A stretch of 64,000 nt of DNA from Gp13-AA77 sp035946575 (GCA_035946575.1 DASYZG010000072.1:1-64000); one strand, 5' to 3'; positions 50,472 through 59,310 are shown, counted from the first letter of the stretch. Notes: a model not told the origin generated them from the sequence alone. Translations and numbers: made by a program.

Positions 50472-51314
50472 ATGGCCGAGGTCATGTCTATCGGCAGTGC
50501 ATTTCGTCAGCGCCGCATCCTGAACAGAAGGGAGCGCGCGTATGCGGCGGAGTCGACCGCCGTGGTACGCTTTGCCGAATTTCAGGCCGACCTGCAGACC
50601 GGCGAGTTGTTCCGCGGCAAGCAGAAGATCCGGCTCCAGGAAAAACCCTTTCAGATTCTGCGGGCGCTGATCGAGTGTCCGGGCCAGATGGTGAGCAATG
50701 AGGAGCTCCGGCGCCGGCTCTGGTCGAACAACGTTTTTGTGGATTTCGACCGCGGCCTCAAGACGGCCATCAGCAAACTTCGCCGGGCGCTGGGCGACTC
50801 GGCGGCGCACCCGCGCCTCGTGGAGACGCTGCCGCGACGGGGATACCGGTTCGTGGCGCCGCTGGCGATGCCGCGCGAGTTCCACAGCGCGGCCGTCGCC
50901 CCCCGGCCCGACCGGATCAAGCTGGCGGTGCTGCCGTTCGACACGCTGAGCGCCGCCCCCGGACTTGACTACTTCAGCGATGGCATGACCCAGGAAATCA
51001 TCTTCCATCTGGCGCGCCTGCACCCGCGCCGTTTGGGCGTGATCGCCCGGACGTCGGCCATGCGCTACAAGCACGCGGGCAAGACGGTGGAGCAGATCGG
51101 CCGCGAACTGGGCGTGGACCATGTTCTCGAGGGCAGCGTGCGGCGAGAGGCGAAGCGGGTGCGGATTACGGTGCAGCTCATCCAGGTCGGTGATCAGACT
51201 CCTCTCTGGCTGGAGATGTACGACGAGGAATTCCGCGACCTCTTGGCGCTGCAGACTCACGTTGCCGGGTCGATCGCCCGGGAAATCAAGTCCAATCTCA
51301 CGCTGCCCGATTGA
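50472..51314 (+). CDS. Winged-helix (OmpR/CadC-type) transcriptional regulator with TolB-like domain
   Basis: A 280-residue regulator. An N-terminal OmpR-type winged helix (L-Q-E-K-P-F-Q-I-L-R-A-L-I-E, then V-F-V-D-F-D-R-G-L-K-T-A-I-S-K-L-R-R-A-L-G, and R-R-G-Y-R-F) is joined to a C-terminal domain of the TolB/adenylate-cyclase-associated kind (L-A-V-L-P-F, Y-F-S-D-G-M-T-Q-E-I-I, V-D-H-V-L-E-G-S-V-R, I-Q-V-G-D-Q-T-P-L-W). Acidobacteriota have many such CadC-like proteins. Most have a TM segment and TPRs; this one stops after the alpha/beta domain and seems soluble. The start is uncertain: ATG 50472 and 50484 are both possible, and neither has a good ribosome binding site. It is followed by a hairpin terminator. 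Confidence 0.8.
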   Translation: MAEVMSIGSAFRQRRILNRRERAYAAESTAVVRFAEFQADLQTGELFRGKQKIRLQEKPFQILRALIECPGQMVSNEELRRRLWSNNVFVDFDRGLKTAISKLRRALGDSAAHPRLVETLPRRGYRFVAPLAMPREFHSAAVAPRPDRIKLAVLPFDTLSAAPGLDYFSDGMTQEIIFHLARLHPRRLGVIARTSAMRYKHAGKTVEQIGRELGVDHVLEGSVRREAKRVRITVQLIQVGDQTPLWLEMYDEEFRDLLALQTHVAGSIAREIKSNLTLPD

Positions 51315-51351
51315 CGGCTGCGGCGCGCGGCTTGCCGGCCAAAAAATAAAA

Positions 51352-51400
51352 CGGGGCGAACTGTGGACCAGTCCGCCCCGCTTTCGAAACGCGCTTTTTT
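51352..51400 (+). terminator. Intrinsic-type terminator after the wHTH gene
   Basis: cggggcg (51352-51358) pairs with cgccccg (51374-51380), and inside it actg pairs with cagt around a 5-base loop, with one A-C mismatch. A T-run follows at 51395-51400, slightly far from the stem. The opposite strand has tttttat before it, so it may also serve the convergent PEP-CTERM gene. Confidence 0.55.
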
Positions 51401-51427
51401 CTGCCAGCTCTCCAGCGCCTTACACGC

Positions 51428-52120
51428 TCAGCCTTTGAGCCGCCGCCTGACGTAGAAGGCGAGGCCGCAGAGGCCCGATCCCAAGAGGAAGAGAGCGCTC
51501 GGCTCCGGTACCGGAGGTCCGCCCGGGCCGGGGCTCACGATCAGATTCCCACTGCCTACCAGACCGCTGAGTCCGCCCATGCATCCGTCGAAAAAGCCGG
51601 CCGAGCAGACCAGGATGGCGGTCAGACTGCCGGTGACGTTACTGTTGTTGAATCCGAAGTAGGACGCGACGCCGGTGCCCAGAGTGCCACTCACATCAAC
51701 TCCGGTGAAGTCGAAATTCCCGGCGCCCGTGTAGGCAACCTCACCACCGAGGAACTCCCCGGAAAAGAGAGTCGTTCCGCAACCGCTGCAACCCGGAATG
51801 GTGCCCGTGATGGTGATGGTTTCGGGATTGCTGGGGCCGAAGGTGTAGGGGTCCGTCAGGGTTCCCGTGCCACCCGTGCCGGGCCCAGAAGTGAACGAAA
51901 AGAGAACGGTCCCGGTGAGCGGGGTGCTGCTGCCACCTACCAGTCCCGCGCTTGCCGTGTCCGCACTGGCTGAGAGCGTAGTGCTGCCGCCGGCCCACGA
52001 CCATGTGGAACTGCTGTCGTTGCCGGTGAAGCCGAAGTCGATGGAGCCGGCAAACGCCGCCCCAGCAAGAAAGAGCACAGTCATCACCAGCATGAACGGT
52101 ATCAACTTCTTCCTGTACAT
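51428..52120 (-). CDS. PEP-CTERM sorting domain protein
   Basis: A 230-residue exported protein. A signal peptide (K-K-L-I-P-F-M-L-V-M-T-V-L-F-L-A-G-A-A-F-A) is followed by a Gly/Ser/Thr-rich beta domain with four Cys. A C-terminal sorting signal V-P-E-P-S-A-L-F-L-L-G-S-G-L-C-G-L-A-F ends in a basic cluster. Such proteins are cut by exosortase and anchored or released at the surface; no exosortase gene is in the window. The ATG at 52120 has ggagg seven bases upstream; the frame open before it is not protein-like. A 21-bp motif 166 bp upstream (52286-52306) is shared with the promoter region of the LuxR regulator. Confidence 0.9.
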   Translation of the reverse strand: MYRKKLIPFMLVMTVLFLAGAAFAGSIDFGFTGNDSSSTWSWAGGSTTLSASADTASAGLVGGSSTPLTGTVLFSFTSGPGTGGTGTLTDPYTFGPSNPETITITGTIPGCSGCGTTLFSGEFLGGEVAYTGAGNFDFTGVDVSGTLGTGVASYFGFNNSNVTGSLTAILVCSAGFFDGCMGGLSGLVGSGNLIVSPGPGGPPVPEPSALFLLGSGLCGLAFYVRRRLKG

Positions 52121-52285
52121 CTTGCTTCCTCCATTCCTTGCATCCTTCCAGGTTGATCCTTCCCGGACAGCGTGGCTGCCGGCCCTCACTTCCGGCTGCT
52201 ACCTCAACCCCAAGGCCGTAACCGACCCTCCTAATCTAGGCGCACGACAAAAGCCAGACAATCAGGTTCGTTCCCTAAAGCCTGT

Positions 52286-52306
52286 CAAAAATTCCCTTAG
52301 AGTGCG
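52286..52306 (-). promoter_or_regulatory. 21-bp motif, copy 1, upstream of the PEP-CTERM gene
   Basis: On the minus strand it reads cgcactctaagggaattttt then g. It matches the second copy at 53337-53357 at 18 of 21 positions, same orientation. It lies 166 bp before the PEP-CTERM start and is a candidate site for the nearby response regulator. Confidence 0.5.
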
Positions 52307-52400
52307 ATAACCGCCGCGCTGACTTGCCGGTACCGGCGCCAAGGATTCAGGTCCGGATACGCAGCCGACAGGTTTCGTCCCGCTGAGCCCACCACATGCT

Positions 52401-53042
52401 CTACGGTTCCACGAGGTGGTTGCGAATTGCGAATCGGGTGAGATCCGGCAGCGAGTGGACGTCGATCTTGCGCATGATGTTTGTGCGATGAGTCTCGGCG
52501 GTCTTTACCGAGATATTGAGGCGGGTCGCAATGTCCTTGTTGACGTGGCCCTCGGCCAGCAACTGGATGATCTCCCTCTCTCGCGCGGTGAGGCGTGGAA
52601 GGATGGGGGGGTGTCCGTTGCTTCCCGGCTCACCATTGCTCCGCTTCGCCATCTGCGGACTGAGAAAGAATCGATGCTTGTGAACAGACTCTACCGCCGC
52701 AATCAGGTCGCGCCCGAGATCGGACTTGAGCAGGTAGCCCCGTGCTCCGGAGACTTCGGCTTCGCGTACAAGCTGCTCGGAGTCGTGCGCGGTCAGGATG
52801 AGGACTTCAGTGGCCGGAAGAGCCTCCCGGATGCGGCGCGTGGCCTCGAAGCCATTGAGGTCGGGCATTCCCACGTCGAGAACGGCAATGTCGGGTTTCA
52901 GCTCAAGCGCGAGCTCGACGGCCTGGGTACCATTGGCGGCCTCAGCGACGACACTCCAGCCGGGCTCCCCCTCCAGCATGTCGCGCAAACCTGTGCGAAG
53001 GATGTCATGATCGTCGGCAACTAGAAGACGGATGCTTGGCAT
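52401..53042 (-). CDS. NarL/FixJ (LuxR-type) response regulator
   Basis: A 213-residue two-component regulator. The receiver domain has the acidic pair V-A-D-D-H, the phosphorylation site Asp56 in I-A-V-L-D-V-G-M-P, and Lys in Y-L-L-K-S-D. The C-terminal LuxR helix-turn-helix reads L-T-A-R-E-R-E-I-I-Q-L-L-A-E-G-H-V-N-K-D-I-A, then S-V-K-T-A-E-T-H-R-T-N-I-M. No histidine kinase gene is near, so it is an orphan here. A GTG three codons upstream (53051) is also possible. Copies of one 21-bp motif lie upstream of this gene and of the PEP-CTERM gene that follows, which suggests it controls both. Confidence 0.92.
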   Translation of the reverse strand: MPSIRLLVADDHDILRTGLRDMLEGEPGWSVVAEAANGTQAVELALELKPDIAVLDVGMPDLNGFEATRRIREALPATEVLILTAHDSEQLVREAEVSGARGYLLKSDLGRDLIAAVESVHKHRFFLSPQMAKRSNGEPGSNGHPPILPRLTAREREIIQLLAEGHVNKDIATRLNISVKTAETHRTNIMRKIDVHSLPDLTRFAIRNHLVEP

Positions 53043-53051
53043 TGGCCTCAC

Positions 53052-53633
53052 TCGCGCAGATTGATCATGACAAGAGCCGTTGCGCAGCCGGCCGCAAACA
53101 TGTTTGAAAGAGACCTGGCGGAATTCCGCGGGGGCGGCAACAAGTCCCGTGGCCTCATCACCAAGTCGTCATAAGCAAGGTTTCCGCCAAAAGACCTAAT
53201 TTCGAGAACACGCTCGAGGGCGGAGAACCAAACGGAGTGCAACGCCTTACATAACAATCGCCTGCGCTCGACAACGGACGTGAGCGTTCGCCCGCCAGCG
53301 GCGACGCCGTCCTAGGTTGTAAGCCTGTTTAGCGTGCAAAAGTTACCTTAGGGTGCGCGACAAATGCCAAACGCCGGGTCGGCCGGAGAAGGCCGGGAGC
53401 GATGGTTTTCGGACTTCATTCAGGCCCGCCGGGGAGCTGGCATGGCAAAAGGATTTGCCACCTTTTCGCTCCGGAAGAAAGTCAAAGCATGGGTCAAAAG
53501 GCAACTCTGCGAGCGTATCGAGGGCGCCGCGGATGTGTGCCTGTTCCGCGACTCCGACGGTTCGCGCGCCCCTGTGATTTGCAGGCATTGATGATGAAGC
53601 TCGAGCGGGCCACCACCGGGAAAGGGAAAGATC
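53052..53633. other. 582-bp gap with a regulatory motif but no confident gene
   Basis: Short frames are open (for example 53364-53591, 75 residues), but none has a ribosome binding site or a convincing pattern. The stretch contains the second 21-bp motif at 53337-53357 and should hold the promoters of the divergent LuxR and SBBP genes. Confidence 0.45.
53337..53357 (-). promoter_or_regulatory. 21-bp motif, copy 2, upstream of the LuxR regulator
   Basis: On the minus strand it reads cgcaccctaaggtaactttt then g, against cgcactctaagggaattttt then g in copy 1. It lies about 295 bp before the response-regulator start and about 280 bp before the divergent SBBP gene, so either gene could be the target. 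Confidence 0.5.
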
Positions 53634-56600
53634 ATGTTCAAGACCTGTGCAGACTCCATCCAGAAGCCGATCTGCGGAGCGATCGCGCTGCTGGCCATGG
53701 CTACCGCTTTGGCGGCGCAGTCTGGCGCGCCCGCCGAGCACAACCGCGCGCAGCTGGCGCAGACGTATCTGCAGCTGCCCCTCAGCTTCGAGCCGAATCA
53801 AGGACAGACGGAGGCGCGCGTGAAGTTCACGGCGCACGGTCCGGGATACACGCTCTTTCTCACCGGAGACCAGGCTGTCCTTCGCCTCAACAACGCTCAG
53901 GCGAACGCACCGCGGGGCGAATATCGCGGCCGAAGTGACGTGCTAAGGATGCGCTTCGTGGGCGCCAGCGGTGAAGCCGCTGTCTCCGGGCTCGACGAGT
54001 TGCCCGGCAAAAGTAATTTCTTCCTCGGCAGCGATCCCCGGCAGTGGCGGACCGAGGTGCCGAACTACCGGAAAGTGAGCGATGAGGACCTCTACCAGGG
54101 CGTCGATCTCGTTTACTATGGCAACCAACGGCAGCTGGAATACGATTTCGTGCTTGCCCCGGGAGCCGATCCCAGCCTCATCGGATTCAAGCTGGATCGA
54201 ATGACCACAGGCCGCCGCGGCCGGGGCGCAGAATGGATTGAACTCGGCTCCTCCCGCCGGCAGGGCGCGCTTCGCATCAACCCGGATGGCGATCTGATCG
54301 TGCCCCTCGACGGACGCGAGGCCGTGCTTCGCAAGCCGGTGGCCTACCAGAATGGGCCCACCCGGCGCCTGGTGGACGCTCGGTACGTTCTTCGGCCGCA
54401 TCGTCGCATCGGATTCCAGCTCGGGTCCTATGACCGGCGGCGGCCCCTGGTGATCGATCCCGTGCTCACCTACTCGACTTTTCTCGGCGGCAGCGGCAAC
54501 GATTTTGGCGTGTCCATCGCCGTGGATTCATCGGGGAACGCCTACGTTGCCGGCGGAACCACATCGAGCAACTTTCCCGCGGTCTCCGCAGCCCAATCTA
54601 CCTACGGCGGTGCCGGCTCGGGGACATGCGCTACCTTCGCCTTTGAGTGCGGCGACGCCTTCGTCAGCAAGATCAATGCCTCAGGGTCAACTTTGCTTTA
54701 CTCCACCTACCTGGGCGGATCGGGAAATGACACGGCATTTGGAATCGCCCTTGACTCGAGCGGTGACGCTTATGTGGCCGGCGAGACCTACTCGACGAAC
54801 TTTCCCACCACGTCTTCGGCCTATCAGAAGATCCTGGGCGGCACTTCGGGCGCTTTTGTAACGAAGCTCAGCTCGAGCGGTTCGTCCCTGACCTACTCAA
54901 CCTATCTTTCGGGCAACACCCAGGACATCGCCGCCGGCATCGCGGTGGATTCCTCCGGGAATGCTTATGTGGCCGGCCGGACCCGCTCCACCAATTTCCC
55001 GGTAACCTTGGGAGACTTTCAGCACAGTTTGGCAGGCGGGCTCGACGGCTTTGTCACGAAATTGAATTCCACCGGTTCCGCACTCAGCTATTCCACGTAC
55101 CTCGGCGGCACGCTGGATGATGCCCTCAACGGCATCGCCATCGATTCCTCCGGGAATGCCTACGTTTCGGGCCAAACGCTTTCAACCGATTTCCCGATCA
55201 TGAATGCGTACCAAAGCGCCTCCGGCGGCGGCAGCGCCGCGGCCTGCGGAGCCGTGGTGTGCGGTGATGCCATCCTGGCCAAGCTCAACCCTTCCGGATC
55301 GGCGCTGCTGTACTCCACGTACCTGGGCGGCTCCGGCGAAGATACCGGACTGGGACTCGCAGTCGATGCGAGCGGCAACGCTTACATGGTGGGCGGGACG
55401 ACGTCCACCGACTTCCCGGTTACCTACAATGCCCCGCAATCGACCTACGGCGGGGGATCCAGCGCGTGTGCCATCGTCGGCCTGGCCTGCGGCGACGCGT
55501 TTGTTGTCAAGGTGAATACGCTGGCCTCCGGCGCTGCGTCCCTGGTCTCCTCGACTTACTTCGGCGGCGGCGGCGACGATCTGGCCTGGGGCGTGGCGCT
55601 CGATTCCGCGGGCCATATCCACGTGTCGGGGGGCACCGATTCCGAGGATTTCCTCGTCACCGGCGACGCGCTCCAGAGCGCCTATGGCGGCGGCACTGCG
55701 TCCTGCACCGTCAACAAGTTTTGCGGCGACGCTTTTGTTCTTACGCTGACCAATGCCGGCTCCGCCGTCATGTACTCGAGCTATCTCGGGGGCAGCGGCG
55801 ATGAATTCGGCACCGGGCTCGCGGTCTCCTCGTCGGGCGCCGCCTACCTGACCGGCGGGACGCTCTCGACGAATTTCCCAGCGACCACCGGAGCCTACAA
55901 CACGTCCTGCAGTTCCTGCGGTTCGGGTGCCTCGGACGCCTTTGTCTCCGTGATCGGCGGCACCAATGTTCTGCCGCTCGCGGAGGCTCCCACGCTGAAC
56001 GTGGACTTCGACGGCGACGGCCTTGCCGACTTCGCAATCTGGCGCCCCGGCACGGATACCTGGTGGCTTGACTCCGGCGCCGGCATCCAGAGCCAGATCT
56101 ACGGGCTCAGCGGCGACGTTCCCGTGGCCGCCGATTTCGACGGCGACGGCAAAAGCGACATCGGGCTGTGGCGGCCGTCGAACGGCACCTGGTACTACAT
56201 CAGCAGCCAGACGGGCTCAGCGGCGGTCCCGGTGCAGTGGGGCCTGCCCGGTGACATTCCGGTGCCGGCGAACTATGATGGCGATGGCAAAGCCGACTTC
56301 GCGGTCTGGCGGCCCTCGAATGGCACCTGGTACTATCTCTCCGGCGCCACCGCCACTCGCGTGCAGCATACCGTGCAGTGGGGCCTGCCCGGCGACGTTC
56401 CAGTGCCCGGAGACTATGACGGTGATGGCAAGGCCGACTTCGCCGTGTGGCGCCCCTCGACGGGCACGTGGTACTACGTCGCCAGCAGCACCGGACAAAG
56501 GTTTTCTTACCAATGGGGAGCTCCCGGTGATATCCCGGTTCCCGGTGACTACGACGGCGACGGCAAAACTGACTTTGCGGTCTGGCGACCATCCACCGGC

Positions 56601-57677
56601 ACGTGGTATATCGTCAAGAGCAGCACCGGCACGACCGCCAGCCAGCAGTGGGGGATCTCCGGCGACATTCCTGTGGCCGGCGACTACAACGGTGACGGCA
56701 AGAACGACTACGCCGTCTGGCGGCCTTCAAACGGCACCTGGTACTTCGATTACACCAGCGGCGGAACCAGCTCCCGGCAATGGGGAGAAGCAGGCGACAT
56801 CCCCGCCACGTACCTGGGATCGATGATTCGCCGCGACAAACACATCGCAAATTTCGACGGCGACCGCAAGACCGATCTCGCGGTCTGGCGGCCCTCGAAC
56901 GGCACCTGGTATGTGATCTCCAGTATGACCGGCATGGGCGCGCACCAGCAGTGGGGTATGAGCGGCGACGTTCCCGCGCCCGGCGATTACGATGGCGACA
57001 GCAAGACCGATTACGCCGTCTGGCGGCCCTCGACCGGTACCTGGTATGTGATCTTCAGCAGCACCGGCACGAGCGCGTCCGAGCAGTGGGGCACGAACGG
57101 CGATGTTGCAGTGCCCGGCGACTACGATGGCGACGGCAAAACCGACTATGCCGTCTGGCGGCCCTCGACCGGCACCTGGTATGTGATGTTCAGCAGCACC
57201 GGGACGAGCGCGTCGCGCCAGTGGGGCGCGACCGGCGACATACCGGTACCCGGCGACTATGACGGCGACGGCAAGACTGACTACGCCGTCTGGCGGCCCT
57301 CGAATGGCACCTGGTACGTGATCTTCAGCAGCACCGGCACGAGCACGAACCAGCAGTGGGGCACGAAAGGTGACGTTCCGGTGCCCGGCGACTACGATGG
57401 TGACACCAAGACTGACTTCACCGTGTTCCGGCCCTCGACCGGCACCTGGTACACGTTGCAGTCAAGCAACGGGCAAGGGGTCAGGACCGCCTTGGGTGTC
57501 AGCACGGATATCCCCGTTGCCAGGGACTATGATGGCGACGAAAAAACCGATGTCGCCGTGTGGCGGCCGTCGAATGGTACCTGGTACATCCTGCAATCAA
57601 GTGACGGTAAGGAGGTCACTACGCCCTGGGGTGCATCGACCGATATTCCGGTAAATCGGCCTGCAGGTAGGCAGTAG
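53634..57677 (+). CDS. Large exported SBBP and FG-GAP repeat protein
   Basis: A 1347-residue secreted protein. A signal peptide (A-I-A-L-L-A-M-A-T-A-L-A) is followed by an N-terminal domain opening L-S-F-E-P-N-Q-G-Q-T (about 40-270). SBBP beta-propeller repeats of the form Y-S-T-Y-L-G-G-S-G-x-D-x-x-x-x-I-A-V-D-S-S-G-N-A-Y occupy about 280-780. Finally about 12 FG-GAP/VCBS-like repeats of roughly 45 residues follow, with D-Y-D-G-D-G-K-T-D-Y-A-V-W-R-P-S-T-G-T-W-Y as the theme. The Asp-rich loops should bind calcium. There is no TM anchor or PEP-CTERM signal, so it is probably released or bound non-covalently. aagggaaag lies nine bases before the ATG. A structural or adhesive role is likely; enzyme activity is not suggested. 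Confidence 0.88.
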   Translation: MFKTCADSIQKPICGAIALLAMATALAAQSGAPAEHNRAQLAQTYLQLPLSFEPNQGQTEARVKFTAHGPGYTLFLTGDQAVLRLNNAQANAPRGEYRGRSDVLRMRFVGASGEAAVSGLDELPGKSNFFLGSDPRQWRTEVPNYRKVSDEDLYQGVDLVYYGNQRQLEYDFVLAPGADPSLIGFKLDRMTTGRRGRGAEWIELGSSRRQGALRINPDGDLIVPLDGREAVLRKPVAYQNGPTRRLVDARYVLRPHRRIGFQLGSYDRRRPLVIDPVLTYSTFLGGSGNDFGVSIAVDSSGNAYVAGGTTSSNFPAVSAAQSTYGGAGSGTCATFAFECGDAFVSKINASGSTLLYSTYLGGSGNDTAFGIALDSSGDAYVAGETYSTNFPTTSSAYQKILGGTSGAFVTKLSSSGSSLTYSTYLSGNTQDIAAGIAVDSSGNAYVAGRTRSTNFPVTLGDFQHSLAGGLDGFVTKLNSTGSALSYSTYLGGTLDDALNGIAIDSSGNAYVSGQTLSTDFPIMNAYQSASGGGSAAACGAVVCGDAILAKLNPSGSALLYSTYLGGSGEDTGLGLAVDASGNAYMVGGTTSTDFPVTYNAPQSTYGGGSSACAIVGLACGDAFVVKVNTLASGAASLVSSTYFGGGGDDLAWGVALDSAGHIHVSGGTDSEDFLVTGDALQSAYGGGTASCTVNKFCGDAFVLTLTNAGSAVMYSSYLGGSGDEFGTGLAVSSSGAAYLTGGTLSTNFPATTGAYNTSCSSCGSGASDAFVSVIGGTNVLPLAEAPTLNVDFDGDGLADFAIWRPGTDTWWLDSGAGIQSQIYGLSGDVPVAADFDGDGKSDIGLWRPSNGTWYYISSQTGSAAVPVQWGLPGDIPVPANYDGDGKADFAVWRPSNGTWYYLSGATATRVQHTVQWGLPGDVPVPGDYDGDGKADFAVWRPSTGTWYYVASSTGQRFSYQWGAPGDIPVPGDYDGDGKTDFAVWRPSTGTWYIVKSSTGTTASQQWGISGDIPVAGDYNGDGKNDYAVWRPSNGTWYFDYTSGGTSSRQWGEAGDIPATYLGSMIRRDKHIANFDGDRKTDLAVWRPSNGTWYVISSMTGMGAHQQWGMSGDVPAPGDYDGDSKTDYAVWRPSTGTWYVIFSSTGTSASEQWGTNGDVAVPGDYDGDGKTDYAVWRPSTGTWYVMFSSTGTSASRQWGATGDIPVPGDYDGDGKTDYAVWRPSNGTWYVIFSSTGTSTNQQWGTKGDVPVPGDYDGDTKTDFTVFRPSTGTWYTLQSSNGQGVRTALGVSTDIPVARDYDGDEKTDVAVWRPSNGTWYILQSSDGKEVTTPWGASTDIPVNRPAGRQ
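56000..57640 (+). repeat. Coding tandem repeats, about 135-bp period
   Basis: The FG-GAP part of the SBBP gene is made of about 12 tandem units. Those between 56900 and 57400 are most alike (gactacgatggcgacggcaa and tggcggccctcgac recur), indicating recent duplication or gene conversion. Confidence 0.7.
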
Positions 57678-57830
57678 AAACATGATCGGCGGCGGGGGCG
57701 TCTCGCCCCCGGCGCGCCGATTACACACCGCGACCTTCCTAACCGTTCCGCCGCAGGTCGGAGCGTTCTTCAGCATCACCCTTCGTACTCACCCTTCATC
57801 CTTCACCCGCGATGCCTCGCCCTTCATAAT

Positions 57831-58454
57831 TCATACTGACCCTTCAGGTTTTCCCCCGCCGATGGCTTCGATTTCGCGCCGCGCCCGGTCGAGAATGTCG
57901 CGAATCCTGATAGCCTCCTCGGCGTTGCCGCCGGTCCGCTTCACTGCCCGCAGCGCGGCTTTCAGAACCATGGCAGCGGTGGTGGCCACCATGGATCCTT
58001 CCGGCCCGCAGCCGGGCGCCCACACACCCCACTCTTTGGTGCGGTTCCAGATCTGGTCCACGCGATCCTTCTCCCGCCCGAGTTCCGAGCGGCCCCCGTC
58101 CGTGAGCGTGTAGACGCGTTTGCCGTCCTCGGTCGCGGACGTCACCAGGCCTTCGTCTTCGAGTTGCTGGAGATTCGGATAAACGGCGCCCGCGCTCGCG
58201 CGGTAAAGTCCTCCGGAGCGCTCCTCCATCTCCTTGATGAGCTGGTATCCGTGTTTCGGCCCGCTCTCAAGGAGCGAGAGAATCGCCAGCCGCACTTCCC
58301 CCGTGTCGAAGAATCTCGACCCGCGCCCCCACGGTCCCATCCCCGACCACTCACCGCCCCACCACCTGCCTCGACGCATAAAGCCCTCCTCGCGCATTCC
58401 GTGCCACCGCCCGAAGCGCGCTCTCATTCCAGCTCTGCAGCCTTCGCTATGCAT
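57831..58454 (-). CDS. PadR-family transcriptional regulator
   Basis: A 207-residue PadR regulator. The winged helix starts at V-R-L-A-I-L-S-L-L-E-S-G-P-K-H-G-Y-Q-L-I-K-E-M-E, followed by R-A-S-A-G-A-V-Y-P-N-L-Q-Q-L-E-D-E-G-L-V. A C-terminal helical dimerisation part completes it. The first 45 residues are Gly/Arg/Trp-rich (R-R-G-R-W-W-G-G-E-W-S-G-M-G), as in many PadR proteins near efflux genes. The ATG at 58454 has gggagg seven bases upstream. A promoter with tandem taagata elements lies at 58498-58526, consistent with autoregulation. No adjacent transporter; the ADOP permease is 19 kb away. Confidence 0.9.
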   Translation of the reverse strand: MHSEGCRAGMRARFGRWHGMREEGFMRRGRWWGGEWSGMGPWGRGSRFFDTGEVRLAILSLLESGPKHGYQLIKEMEERSGGLYRASAGAVYPNLQQLEDEGLVTSATEDGKRVYTLTDGGRSELGREKDRVDQIWNRTKEWGVWAPGCGPEGSMVATTAAMVLKAALRAVKRTGGNAEEAIRIRDILDRARREIEAIGGGKPEGSV

Positions 58455-58497
58455 TTTACAACCTCCCTTTCGAGATAGTTCTCAAGCTACTTATTAA

Positions 58498-58526
58498 GAT
58501 ATATCGTAAGATACTACGTGAGTCAA
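58498..58526 (-). promoter_or_regulatory. Promoter of the PadR gene with direct repeats
   Basis: On the minus strand TTGACT (58526-58521), 17 bases, TATATC (58503-58498). The plus strand carries taagata twice, 12 bases apart, overlapping the -10 region. The repeats are a candidate operator for PadR itself; that part is inference. Confidence 0.55.
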
Positions 58527-58690
58527 TAGTTTTTCTGACTTCCACGGCACTTCTTGGTTGTCCCTCCCCTCTCAGCGGCGAGAACGAGTTTTCCACAGGA
58601 TAAGCTACTGAAAATAAAGCTAAAAAATATTTGTCCCACTTTTCTCACTTTTCTCCCTTTTCCCAAATTGGTGTGGGATGCTCTCCGCGT

Positions 58691-59236
58691 ATGCGCACAC
58701 GTAAAGGAAATCGATCCTCCCGGTCAGCGGTGGCCGGATCGGCCCGGCGCCCGAAGCGCGCTACACGGGCCAATCACATACTCACAGATCAGACGGATCG
58801 CTTGTACGAGGAAGCCCGTCTCGACCCGCGCTCCGACGCCGGTTGTATGGTCCGCGCCTTTGTCCTCAGTGGAATCCGGGCGGGCGAGACGCGTCCTTAC
58901 GACGAAGGCGCTTCGAGCGTGGAAATGAGCCGCGAGCGCGAGCGCCAGGCTCGTGCCAGCCGGCATTCCGGCGAGGTCTATAAGGCCGAGGCCCGGCGTG
59001 CCAGGGCACGGGCGGACAAACTCGAGCAACAGATCCTCGAGCAGAACGAAATGCTTGACGAGATCGCCGAGGCGGCCCGCAGGCATGAGATGGGCGAAGA
59101 CATGGATCCGAACTGGATCTACGAGCGGATTGCCACGGTCGTAGGACTGAGAGACCCGGCCAAACCCATAGGCCCGCAGCAACCACGGGTTCACGAGCCG
59201 TCTGATGATCGCCCGACGGGGCCACAGGATGATTGA
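58691..59236 (+). CDS. Cassette gene 1, coiled-coil protein of unknown function
   Basis: A 181-residue soluble protein, not recognised. The N terminus is strongly basic (M-R-T-R-K-G-N-R-S-S-R-S). A conserved-looking segment follows, T-D-Q-T-D-R-L-Y-E-E-A-R-L-D-P-R-S-D-A-G-C-M-V-R-A in pieces, then a long charged helix (A-R-R-A-R-A-R-A-D-K-L-E-Q-Q-I-L-E-Q-N-E-M-L) likely to form a coiled coil, and a Pro-rich tail. The frame is open before 58691, but that part is the cassette's end repeat. The stop codon lies in an 8-bp tandem repeat that fills the gap to cassette gene 2. Confidence 0.6.
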   Translation: MRTRKGNRSSRSAVAGSARRPKRATRANHILTDQTDRLYEEARLDPRSDAGCMVRAFVLSGIRAGETRPYDEGASSVEMSRERERQARASRHSGEVYKAEARRARARADKLEQQILEQNEMLDEIAEAARRHEMGEDMDPNWIYERIATVVGLRDPAKPIGPQQPRVHEPSDDRPTGPQDD

Positions 59237-59310
59237 GCGATCGAGTAAGTCAAGGGCTCAATGACCCAAGGGCTCAAATGACCCCATAGCTCAATGGGTC
59301 AATCACTCCA
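59231..59310. repeat. Tandem repeat, 8-bp period, 10 units, between cassette genes
   Basis: Units: gattgagc, gatcgagt, aagtcaag, ggctcaat, gacccaag, ggctcaaa, tgacccca, tagctcaa, tgggtcaa, tcactcca. The stop of cassette gene 1 (TGA at 59234-59236) is in the first unit and the repeat ends 15 bp before the next start. Confidence 0.7.

Noticed and set aside
53364..53591. A 75-residue frame upstream of the SBBP gene
   Set aside because: It has no ribosome binding site and overlaps other open frames of equal quality; residue pattern is not convincing.
56000..57640. Regular direct repeats that might be taken for a CRISPR array
   Set aside because: The period is about 135 bp, the units are translated in one frame as FG-GAP motifs and there are no unique spacers of constant length.
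58554..58928. A frame with a Phe/Leu/Pro-rich stretch before cassette gene 1
   Set aside because: The stretch is translation of the pyrimidine-rich cassette end, and the frame then overlaps cassette gene 1 out of phase.
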